This document shows, piece by piece, positions 33,961-43,800 of a stretch of DNA of 47,562 nt (position 1 is the first letter of the stretch; each line of letters begins with the position of its first letter). The stretch is taken from positions 1 to 47,562 of the forward strand of contig CAKTXR010000019.1 in NCBI GenBank assembly GCA_934631025.1. The letters run 5' to 3'. Position numbers and translations under genes: made by a program. Source of the stretch: an uncultured Clostridia bacterium. Lineage in GTDB: Bacteria > Bacillota > Clostridia > Christensenellales > Aristaeellaceae. The notes under the pieces are model-generated. The model made no database searches. It saw nothing but the letters and a program-made list of their open reading frames with translations, and had not been told where the DNA came from.

Positions 33961-34848
33961 GTGGAGAGGACGCTTCTGATTGTCAATCCGGCGGCGGGAC
34001 GCAAAACCGGCGAAAAAATCATGGACGGCGTGAAGGCCGCGCTTTCCGAAAACGGCGCGGAGGTGACCTGCCGCGTGACGAACGCGCCGGGCCATGCCGC
34101 TGAGCTGGCCGAAAGCGCCGGCGGACAGTATGAGACCATCGTCTGCTGCGGCGGCGACGGCACGCTGCACGAGACATTGCAAGGGTTGATGCGCGCCGAG
34201 ACGCCCCCCGCGCTGGGATATATCCCCTGCGGCACGACCAACGATTTTGCTAGCACGCTGAAGCTCAGCCGCGATCCGATCGAGGCGGCGCGGAACATCG
34301 CGCGCGGCGCTGAGCGGCTCGTATTGGACGTGGGGCGCTTCGGCGAGGATCGCTTCTTTTCCTATGTGGCGGCGTTCGGCGCGTTTACCGAATGCTCCTA
34401 CGGCACGCCGCAGCCGCTCAAGAACGCGCTGGGCTATCTGGCGTATCTGCTGGAAGGCTCGAAGGATCTGTTCAATCTGAAGAGCGTTTCTCTGCGCGCG
34501 CGCTGGGACGGCGGCGAGGCGGAGGGCGAGTTTGTCTACGGCTCGGTGAGCAACTCGATGTCCATTGCGGCGCTGGTGCATCTGGGCGAGGATCAGGCCG
34601 CGCTGGACGACGGACAGCTGGAGCTGATGCTCATCCGCCGACCGAAAACGCTCGATCAGTTGCTGCGCGCCGTACACATGCTGAAGAAGAGCAGCTTCGA
34701 CGGCGAGCAGGTGATCTTCGCGCACGTCACGCGCGTCGAGTTTGAGATGAGCGAGCCGACGGCCTGGACGCTGGACGGCGAATTCGGCGCGGCGACTGAA
34801 AATGTGCAGATTGCCGTCGAGCCGCGTGCGCTGACCTTTTTGAGATGA
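33961..34848 (+). CDS. Diacylglycerol/lipid kinase (YegS/DgkB type)
   Basis: About 295 aa. The start is probably GTG at 33961, because GGGGGAGAG (33948-33956) lies just before it; an ATG at 33946 is the alternative. The N-terminus ERTLLIVNPAAGRKTG and the motif VCCGGDGTLHE, then IPCGTTNDFAST, define the DAG kinase catalytic fold that phosphorylates a lipid hydroxyl with ATP at the membrane face. The C-terminal beta-sandwich ends at VEPRALTFLR. In Firmicutes such enzymes recycle diacylglycerol from lipoteichoic acid synthesis. It is monocistronic between a consensus promoter and a strong terminator. Confidence 0.93.
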   Translation: MERTLLIVNPAAGRKTGEKIMDGVKAALSENGAEVTCRVTNAPGHAAELAESAGGQYETIVCCGGDGTLHETLQGLMRAETPPALGYIPCGTTNDFASTLKLSRDPIEAARNIARGAERLVLDVGRFGEDRFFSYVAAFGAFTECSYGTPQPLKNALGYLAYLLEGSKDLFNLKSVSLRARWDGGEAEGEFVYGSVSNSMSIAALVHLGEDQAALDDGQLELMLIRRPKTLDQLLRAVHMLKKSSFDGEQVIFAHVTRVEFEMSEPTAWTLDGEFGAATENVQIAVEPRALTFLR

Positions 34849-34852
34849 ATAC

Positions 34853-34901
34853 GGGCGATTTGTTCGGCTGCCGCGCGGCCTGAGCGAATCGCTCCTTTTT
34901 T
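34853..34901 (+). terminator. Terminator of the lipid kinase gene
   Basis: 13-bp stem 34853-34865 / 34882-34894 (three G-U pairs) with GGCTGC..GGCC in the loop, then CTTTTTT. It begins five bases after the stop. Confidence 0.85.
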
Positions 34902-35030
34902 GTTGCGCCGAAAAGCGCGTATGCGGGCTTGAAATGGGAGAATGAAAATGCAACCCGTCATAAAGCGACGCAAAACTCGCTGAAAACGACAAAAAATGCA
35001 GGAAATGAACACGAACATTACAAAACCCTC

Positions 35031-35059
35031 TTGACGCGAAACGGCTGCGGGAGTACAAT
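35031..35059 (+). promoter_or_regulatory. Promoter of pyrG
   Basis: TTGACG (35031-35036), 17-bp spacer, TACAAT (35054-35059). The short leader has a small GAGC/GCTC hairpin, but no pyrG-type attenuator is evident. Confidence 0.85.
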
Positions 35060-35116
35060 TATCCTTGTTTTTTTGTGAGCTTCAAGCAGGCTCTGAGTAT
35101 AAAAGGAGGGTTCATC

Positions 35117-36721
35117 ATGTCCACCAAGTACATTTTTGTGACCGGCGGCGTGGCGTCGTCGCTGGGCAAGGGCATCACGGCGGCGTCGCTCGGACGACTG
35201 CTCAAGGCGCGCGGCTATTCGGTCGTTCTGCAAAAGTTTGATCCCTACCTGAACGTCGACCCCGGCACGATGAACCCCTATCAGCACGGCGAGGTGTTCG
35301 TCACCGAGGACGGCATGGAAACCGACCTCGATCTGGGTCACTACGAGCGCTTCATCGACGAAAATCTGACGCGCTACAGTTCGGTGACCTCCGGACAGAT
35401 CTTCTATTCCGTTCTGAACCGCGAGCGCAGCGGCGGATACAATGGCGGCACGGTGCAGATCATTCCCCACATTACCGACGAAATCAAGGACAAGCTCCAT
35501 CGCATCGGACAGGATCGCGACGTCGTCATCACCGAGATCGGCGGCACCATCGGCGATATCGAGGGCCAGCCCTTCATCGAGGCGATTCGTCAGTTCCAGT
35601 GGGAAAATGATCGCGACGACGTGCTGTTTATTCATGTTACGCTGATTCCGTACCTCAAGAGCAGCCAGGAGCTGAAAACCAAGCCCACGCAGCACTCGGT
35701 CAAGACGCTGCAATCGATGGGCATACAGCCCGGTATGCTGGTCTGCCGCAGCGATTATCCCGTCTCGCAGGGCATGCGCGAAAAGCTGGCCTGCTTCTGC
35801 AACGTGCCCGCGCGCTATATCATCCAGAATCTCGACGCGGAATCGCTGTATCAGGTGCCGCTGATGCTCGAAAAGGAGGGCTTCGCCGACAAGGTGTGCG
35901 AGGCGCTCCATATGGAAAAGCGCGCCGCCGATCTGGCCGACTGGACGCGGCTGGTCAATCGCTTCCAGGAGCCTGAGCGCGAGGTGACCATCGCGCTGGT
36001 GGGCAAGTATATTCAGCTGCACGACGCGTATCTCTCCGTCGTCGAGGCGCTCCAGCACGGCGGCATCGATCATTGCGCCCGTGTTCACATCAAGTGGATT
36101 CAGGCCGACGATCTGACCGCGGCGGACGCCGATCTCGACAAGGCCTTCGAGGGTGTAGACGGCATCCTCGTGCCCGGCGGCTTCGGCAACCGCGGCATCG
36201 AGGGCAAGGAACTGGCCGCGAAATACGCGCGCGAGCACAAGATCCCCTATCTGGGCATCTGTCTGGGCATGCAGATCGCCGTCATTGAGTTCGCGCGCGA
36301 CGTGCTCGGCCTGAAGGAAGCCAACTCCACCGAATTCGATGCGGAAACGCCCGATCCGGTGATCGACCTCATGGCCGATCAGAAGGGCCTTGAGCAGACC
36401 GGCGGCACGATGCGTCTGGGCGGCTACGACTGCAAGCTGCTGGACGGCTCGGCTTCGCGCGCGCTGTATGGCCGCGAGATGATCGTCGAGCGCCATCGCC
36501 ACCGCTATGAGTTCAACAACAAATATAAGGAAGCGCTTGAGAAGGCGGGTCTGAAGGCGGTCGGCGTGAATCCCGAGCGCGATCTGGTCGAAATCGTCGA
36601 GCTTCAGGGGCATCCGTGGTTCGTCGGCTGCCAGTTCCATCCCGAGTTCAAGTCCCGCCCGAACCGCCCGCATCCGCTGTTCTCCGGCTTTGTCGGCGCG
36701 GCCATCGAGCATAAGGGCTGA
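35117..36721 (+). CDS. pyrG: CTP synthase
   Basis: 534 aa, full length for PyrG, which makes CTP from UTP, ATP and glutamine. The N-terminal synthetase domain has FVTGGVASSLGKGITAASLG and the UTP-binding stretch KFDPYLNVDPGTMNPYQHGE. The C-terminal class I glutaminase domain has the nucleophile Cys in LGICLGMQ and the His/Glu pair in FHPEFKSRP. AAAGGAGGG fixes the start at 35117, although the frame is open to 35075. Monocistronic. The allosteric product binding region is not distinctive. Confidence 0.98.
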   Translation: MSTKYIFVTGGVASSLGKGITAASLGRLLKARGYSVVLQKFDPYLNVDPGTMNPYQHGEVFVTEDGMETDLDLGHYERFIDENLTRYSSVTSGQIFYSVLNRERSGGYNGGTVQIIPHITDEIKDKLHRIGQDRDVVITEIGGTIGDIEGQPFIEAIRQFQWENDRDDVLFIHVTLIPYLKSSQELKTKPTQHSVKTLQSMGIQPGMLVCRSDYPVSQGMREKLACFCNVPARYIIQNLDAESLYQVPLMLEKEGFADKVCEALHMEKRAADLADWTRLVNRFQEPEREVTIALVGKYIQLHDAYLSVVEALQHGGIDHCARVHIKWIQADDLTAADADLDKAFEGVDGILVPGGFGNRGIEGKELAAKYAREHKIPYLGICLGMQIAVIEFARDVLGLKEANSTEFDAETPDPVIDLMADQKGLEQTGGTMRLGGYDCKLLDGSASRALYGREMIVERHRHRYEFNNKYKEALEKAGLKAVGVNPERDLVEIVELQGHPWFVGCQFHPEFKSRPNRPHPLFSGFVGAAIEHKG

Positions 36722-36757
36722 GCGATCGTATAGAGAAAGTCAAACATATTTATAAGG

Positions 36758-36795
36758 AAGTCCGGCGTGACGAAAGGGTCGCGCCGGACTTTTTG
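36758..36795 (+). terminator. Terminator of pyrG
   Basis: Stem AAGTCCGGCG (36758-36767) / CGCCGGACTT (36782-36791), extended inside, then TTTTG. Confidence 0.85.
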
Positions 36796-36848
36796 CGTCC
36801 ATGCGGCGCTTTGTAAAAAAAATAATATCCGTGACACACATATTCCTA

Positions 36849-36877
36849 TTGCATTCGGCATATTCGTATGGTACAAT
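36849..36877 (+). promoter_or_regulatory. Promoter of the TetR regulator gene
   Basis: TTGCAT (36849-36854), 17-bp spacer, TACAAT (36872-36877). Confidence 0.8.
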
Positions 36878-36879
36878 GC

Positions 36880-36893
36880 TGGTGTATACACCA
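36880..36893. promoter_or_regulatory. Perfect 14-bp palindrome, likely TetR operator
   Basis: TGGTGTATACACCA is exactly self-complementary and begins three bases after the -10, covering the expected transcription start. A dimer of the TetR protein encoded just downstream would block its own promoter. Confidence 0.75.
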
Positions 36894-36906
36894 AAAGTAG
36901 GAGAGG

Positions 36907-37641
36907 GTGGTCGTTATTGCTCAGACGAAGGCGAGCCTTCCGACAAAAAGGCGGATTCTGACGGTCTGCGTCAAGCTGTTTCTGGAAAAGGGCTATAAGA
37001 AAACCACGCTGGCGGAGATCGTCGAGAAGGCCGGCGTGTCGTACAGCTCCTTTCAGAACATCTTCCGCGCCAAGGACGGCGTGCTGACCGAGCTGGTGGA
37101 ATTCATGTTTTCCAATCAGTTCGCCATGGCGCGCGGCGCGGCGGGGGTTCAGTTACCGTCCGTCTATGTCTACGCGATCGAGACGGCCATCCAGCTGACG
37201 CTGACGGAGCTGAACGAAAATCTGCGGGAAATCTATATCGAGGCCTACACCCAGGAGGAAGCGGCGGAGTACATCTTTCGGGAGACGACCAGGGAACTGC
37301 ATCGGATATTCGGCCCCTATCAGCCGGAGCTGGCGCAGCGCGATTTTTACGAGATGGAGATCGGCTCGGCCAGCATTATGCGCGGCTATATGGCGCATCC
37401 CTGCGACGAGCAGCTGACGCTGGAAAAGAAGATTCGACTGTTTCTCACAATGACAATGCGCGTGTATAAGGTTCCGCAGGACGAGCTGGATGGGGCGATC
37501 CGATTCGTCGAGGGGCTGGACGTACGCGCGATCTCCGAACGGGTGATGCAAAGGCTGTTCGAGGCGCTGGCCATGCGCTACGAGTTCTCGCTTCAGGAAG
37601 TCGAGGAGGCCCTTCGCGCACAGGCGGAGACGGCGGAATGA
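36907..37641 (+). CDS. TetR/AcrR family transcriptional regulator
   Basis: About 240-244 aa. The N-terminal HTH RILTVCVKLFLEKGYKKTTL, then AEIVEKAGVSYSSFQNIFRAKDGVL in two pieces, is a clear TetR_N domain (about residues 15-60). A helical ligand-binding domain of about 180 aa follows. The start is odd: AGGAGAGGG (36898-36907) runs into the GTG at 36907, so the GTG itself is too close. The next codon at proper spacing is ATT (36916). Either a GTG start with atypical spacing or a rare ATT start is used. A palindromic operator over its own promoter implies autoregulation. The target other than itself is unknown; the large surface protein gene is the next gene, 220 bp away. Confidence 0.88.
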   Translation: MVVIAQTKASLPTKRRILTVCVKLFLEKGYKKTTLAEIVEKAGVSYSSFQNIFRAKDGVLTELVEFMFSNQFAMARGAAGVQLPSVYVYAIETAIQLTLTELNENLREIYIEAYTQEEAAEYIFRETTRELHRIFGPYQPELAQRDFYEMEIGSASIMRGYMAHPCDEQLTLEKKIRLFLTMTMRVYKVPQDELDGAIRFVEGLDVRAISERVMQRLFEALAMRYEFSLQEVEEALRAQAETAE

Positions 37642-37861
37642 ACGGGGCGGCGGGGGCCGCTCGACAACAAAGGCAGGCTCATGACACAGAAACTTTCCGC
37701 AGCGCGGGAGACTGACATGAGCGGCGGTTTACGGAAGATGCACCGCTGAGGTTCGGGCATCTGCACGGCAGGAAAAACATGCGGACTGCGCGGTTTTGCA
37801 TATCAATGGGTGTTTCTTTTGAAACTGACAGCGATTGTCAGGCAGAACAGGAGGGCAAAGA

Positions 37862-40800
37862 ATGAAGGGCAGATTCATCCAATCCGGCAGGAGCGTCCTC
37901 GCGCTGATCCTATGCGCGGCGCTGCTTGTAACGGGCTTCCAGTTTCCAGCGCTGGCCGAAACGACTGGATCGACGACCGGCGCGGCGATCGCCGCCGGCA
38001 GCGTAAAGACGTGGCAGGACGCGGCGGAGTACATCTGCGGCCTGCTGGGCGAAAAGACCGACGACGCGCTGGGGGCGCTGAGGTCATGGGGCTATCTGGA
38101 CGAGGACGTTTCGGCGAAGGACGCCGTGTCCGCCGAGCAGATGCAGACCGTGCTTTCCCGCGCGTTCGGCGCGGTGATCGACGGCGACGAGTCGCTCTCC
38201 GCGGCGCGTCAGATGGAGAACGCCAATCTGTATGTGACCGCGCAGGCGGAGAAGATCGGTTCGCTCACTGCGGATCATCTGGTGTTTGCGGACGGCGCTC
38301 ATGCGGAAATCAGCGCCGTGAACGCGCGCGTCCTGCCCGTGACCGGCGCGGCTGAGCTTGAGATGACCGGCACGGAAATCGACACGCTCATCGTCGATAC
38401 CGATCAGGACGTGATCATCCGCGGCGACGCCGAGACGAAGATCGGCGAGGTTCTGATTCGTCAGGGCGGCAGCGTCGTGCTGGAGGGCAGCTTTGCCCTC
38501 GGCGTCGTGCATGTGCAGGGCGATCTGAAGCAGCTGGCCGTGCGCGCCACCTGCACGATCCAGAACGAGACGGCCAGGGCGATCGAGGTCTCTGATCCCG
38601 CTGGCGAAATCCGCACGATCGAGCCGAACACGGACGACGTACTGGTGCTGTCCAGCTATATCGTTGCTTTTGTGACCGAGGGCACGCCGGTCGAACCGCT
38701 GACCGTGCTGCCCGGCGGCATCATCGATTTTTCCACCGTCGAGACGAGCTGCGAGGGCAAGGTGTTTACGGCCTGGTATGAGGACGCGGACTACACCGTG
38801 CCCTGCTCCACGCTGACGCTGGTCGACCGGCAGATGACGCTCTACGCGCGCTTTGTCGATCTCGCCGACTGCGTGACGGTGACCTTCAACACCATGGGCG
38901 GCACGGAGCTTGCGCCGCTGGTCTTTGCCAAAGGCGAATACCTGCTGAGCAAGCCGGTGGACCAGATCTACACCTCGAAGGACGGCAGCGCCTTCTGCGG
39001 CTGGTGCCTTGACGAGGCCTGCGAGGAAAGCTTCGGCTATACCGACCCCATCACGCAGGACATGACGCTCTACGCCCAGTTCAATTCCGACGAGGCTCAG
39101 GAGGAAACGCGCGAATCCAACGCGGCCGAGCTGAACGACGCGGACTGGCTGACGGGCATTGAAATCGTTACGCCAGAGGGCGTGACCGTTTCCTCCATGG
39201 AGGATGTAAACAGCCTGATCACCATCGAAGCCGGCAGCGGCATCACCGAGCCGGCCGTGCGCATGGAGCCGACCGAGGGCGGCTTCAGGCTGTTCGGCGA
39301 CGCCTACGAGAAGGACGGCCAGCGCGGCTTTGAGCCTGGCTCGAGCTTCACGATTATCCTGAGCGAGGGGCTGCGCTTTAAGGACTATGACGAGACCGTC
39401 ACGACCCTGCTGGTCGATATTTACCGCGAGCAGGTTGAAACGGTCATCTTCCGCGACGACATTCAGTATCTGCTCTGGGACGACATGGCTTCCTATGAAG
39501 CGGTGGTCGAGAGCGAGAACGAGGAAACCGAAAACACCCCCGGCACGCTGCTCTACACCGGAGACAGCACCTTTGAGCCGGACGAAATCGTCTGCTTCTA
39601 CGACGGCGAGATCGGCCCGGACGAGAAGAACTTTGAGCGCTGGACGGAAGGCTCCTATGACGGCTACGTCATGTTCATTCAGGTCGTTTCGACCGAAAAG
39701 ACGGACGACGGCCTTGTGGTGAAATTCCTGAACGCCAATCCTGTGGACTACCTGGCCGACCTGGACGTGAACACGACGCGCGAGGTCAATCTGGAAGAAG
39801 CTCTGGATGAAGAGGACATCGATCAGATTGAACGCGCTGTGTCCGCGCAGATTCGCGCCAACGACGAGCTGCGCGCCCAGATGCTGGTCGCCGTGATGAC
39901 CTCTCAGGATACGCAGGATAAGCTGGACGCGCTCTACGGCGAGGGAGCCTACGCGCTGACGGCGCTGCGCGCCAAGCCCGGCGCGGTCGAGGTCACGCCC
40001 ATCATCAATGTTTCCGGCAATTCCGTGACGGCCGGCATTTCCGTCAGCCTGACCATCGAGCTGGTCAACGGCGTCAAGACGATCATGACCGTCACGCCGT
40101 CCATGTCCTTCACCGAGCAGGTGGATGTGGACGTGGACGTGAAGGCCGGCGGCATCTGGATCGACGCGTCCCTGCGCCTTGCCTCTACCACGCGCGTCAA
40201 GCTGGAGGTGGCCGTGGCCAGCGGCGACGGCGAGGCCGATTTCAGCGAGGCGCTTGAGACGCTGGAGGATCTGGTCAAGCCCGACGGCCTTGAGGGCGAT
40301 TATCAGGCGGCCGTCGACGGCATCATGCAGACCATGCAGTCCATCGTGGATACGGAACTGAGCTATGTGGATCTGTTCGAGGTTCCGCTGCTGATCATCA
40401 TCGTGGACTTCTACGGCATCGTCGCGCTGACGGCCGAGCTGGATCTGGTCGGCCAGATCGGCGTGCTGGCCACCTTCGGCATGGAGCTGATGGTTCAGGG
40501 CGGCCAGAAGGTCGGCTTCAAATACGACTTCAAGAAAATGGAAGGCGGCTCCTATAAGGAAAAGCTCAGGACGCGCGTTGAGAACCATGTGTATCTGGTC
40601 GGCAAGATCGGCGTGCGCATCGGCCTGCGCCTGAAGCTGGGCGTGACGCTGTGCGTGATCGCCAAGGCGCAGATCGTCGGCTCGATCATGGCCTACGCCG
40701 AGCTGACCGGCATGTTCTTCCTTAATACGTCGCTGCTTTCGGGCAGCAGCGCCTATGTCGGCTCTCTTTACTTTGAGGTGGGTCTGGACGCTTCAGTCGA

Positions 40801-43800
40801 TCTCTCTCTGAAGGCCGATTTCAAGATCTTCTCGATCGGCACGTCCTGGAATATCTGGTCCGAGCGCTGGCCGCTGTACAGCACCAGCGTGTCCTCCAGA
40901 CTGCGCTTTATCGACGAGGAGCCGCTGCGCGCGCAGTGGGAGCAGCAGGCGGAGATGGCCGATCACCGAAACAGCTTCGGCTTTACGGCCATCATGATGC
41001 GCGATTACAAGCTGATCGACGGCAGCTGCCGCGTGACGCAGACGCTGCCTCAGGCGGAGGACTCCAAAATCAGCATGAGCATCCAGAACATGACCGTCAA
41101 CGGCGAGCTGCTCGCCCAGGACGATCCGAGGAACGCTCTGTTCGAGTTTGGCGATCCACAGGAGGGACGTCTGCCCGGCTACATCTATCTGAATGAACAG
41201 ATCGCGGCTCAATACGGCTGCGAAACGGTCGAGCTGGATCTGGTGGTCAGCTATCTGGACGACAGTGCTTCCGCGCTGGTCAAGAAGCAGGAGCTTGCGT
41301 TCCATCTCTCCAGATCGTGTACGCTGTCCACGACGACGGCCACCATGAGCGTCATGCTCTATGACGAGTGCGCGCACCTCTGGGGTCTGGAGAACGCCGA
41401 ATGGGACGGCCGGATTGTGTATACCGGGTCCCATGCCGCGACGCACATGGTGGGCGGCCTGTTCGAGCCGACCGCGACCGCAGACGTGGATCTGTCCAGC
41501 ATTGAACAGATTGCGCGCCGCGACGTTTCCGCGCTGAAGAACGCCAACCTCGGCTGGACGGACATCCGCAGCCAGGGCAGCATGATTCAGTACAGCAATC
41601 CCAAGACCAGCGCATTCTGCTATCTGAGCCTGGACAATAACGTGATGCGCTACGACGTGCGGCCGGAAACGGAAGAGTACGGCCTGACGTTCTACCTCTA
41701 CGCGCGCCGCTTCGAGGTCAATCCGGCTGATCCGACGGACAGCTCCGTGACCTATACGCTGCGCTATTCGGGCAGCCCGAGCACCCGCTTCTACATTACG
41801 AGCGCGGACAACGGCGCGCCCCTGGACTTCACCGCCGCCGGCGACGGCACATGGACGCTGACGGCGAGCCGCGCCGCCTTTGACGGATCGGATCGCTCGA
41901 TCGTCATGGTGCTGGAAAGCGGCGAGGAGATCGTGACCGGCCTGTCCGTGAACGGCCGCGAGTACGCCCGCAATAATACGCTTGACCTGAACGATTCCGC
42001 CCACGCGCTGTCGGTCGTGACCGGCGAGGGCATTGCGAGTTATACCGTCGTCTCGCCCGAGGGGCTGGATATTGGAAGCGTTGCCCCCGGCACGCGCGTC
42101 GAGCTGGAAATCGCCTGCGACGAGACGCACCGCAACGTCATTCCCGCCTTCGAAGCGCAGGCGGACGTCAGCTACAGCCTGACGGAGAACCGTCTGTCGT
42201 TCGTCATGCCGGCCATGGACGTGACGCTCACACTGTCGGCTTCCCCGCTGCATGCGGTGCAGTGGCTGTACAACGTGCCCGGCCATGACGTTTACAGGGC
42301 GGAGGACATTGCGGAGAATGAAACCGTCAAGCGCCCGGGCGATCCGGCGATTAGCGGTCTGACCTTCCGCGGCTGGTATGCGGACGCGGCCTGCACCACG
42401 CCCTATGAGTTCGAGACCAGCCCGACGGAGAACGTGACGATCTACGCCGGCTGGACGGTCGACGTGACGATCGACTTCTGCGGCCCAACGGGACGGGCGC
42501 TCTATCGCGTCTCTGAATTCGAGACGAAGCCCATCTTTGAGGGCGACGCAGAAGAAACCGAATATGCCCGCTTCACGTTCAGCGCGCTGCGTCCGGGCGA
42601 GAAGATGTACGAAATCGTGCTGCCCAACTACCCCGGCTATGTGTTCAAGGGCTGGTATACCACGCCCGATTTCTCCGGCGACGCGGTGGATTTGAGCACG
42701 CTGACGCTGGAAAAGAGCGTGACGCTCTACGCGCTCTGGGCGAAGGTCATCAACGTCGTCTATTCCGAGAATTATGACGGCGCTGAGGAGATCTACTACA
42801 CCGGCACGGAGCTGAAGGGCTATCCTCTGATGGATGTGGCCGAGAGACCCGGCCGAGAGCACTATGTCTTTACCGGCTGGTACACGAGCGCGGCCTGCAC
42901 GCCGGCGACGGCCTTTGACACAGAGACCGGCCGCTTTGAGGACAACGCGCAGCTGTACGCCGGCTGGAAGCCCGTGGAGTACGCGATCAGCTATGAGCTG
43001 GGCGGCGGCGAGAACAATGCCGCCAATCCCGCGGCCTACACGATCGAGAGCGCGGACATTGCCATCGCCGCACCCACCCGCACGGGCTATGAATTCATCG
43101 GCTGGACGATGGGAGAAGGCGACGAGCTGATGCCTGAAGTGGTGATCGCTCTCGGCAGCGCGGGCGACCTGGAACTGACGGCGCACTGGAATCCTGTGGT
43201 CTATACAATCACCTACAACGTCCGGCACGGCGAGCCTTCCGCCGAGAATCCGATGACCTACACCATCGAGAGCGGCGACATCGCGCTGATTGCGCCCACG
43301 CCGTGCAACGACAGCTATATCTTCACCGGCTGGATCGGCGAGGGCGTTGAAGAGCCTGTGATCGACCTGATCATTCCTGCCGGCAGCATGGGCGACCGCG
43401 TCTACACCGCTCAGTGGCGAACCGAGGATCCCGACACGGAGATCCTGATGGGCGCGCTGGATTCTATCCCCGACGAGATGACCGTCCCGCTGGATGAATT
43501 CTCCGAGGGCGGCGACGGCGAGGCGACCATCAGCCGTCTGATTGAGGAAGCCATGCGCGGCGGTGCGAGCAAAGACTATATGGAAGCGCTGTCCCACGCC
43601 GAGACGCTTGCGGGCGACCCCGTCCAGACCGATCTGGCGTACACCTACACCTACACTGTGAAGGTGACTTACACCAACGACGACGGGCAGTCCATCGAGG
43701 ACGAAATCACCGTGACGCTCACCGTGCCCAAGAAAACGCCCGTCCTGACGGCTCCCACGGCGGCGCGGCTGCTCTACGGCCAGTCGCTGGCGGAATCCGC

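Noticed and set aside
35018..36712. Leftward open frame opposite pyrG
   Set aside because: Same reason: complete CTP synthase motifs on the + strand.
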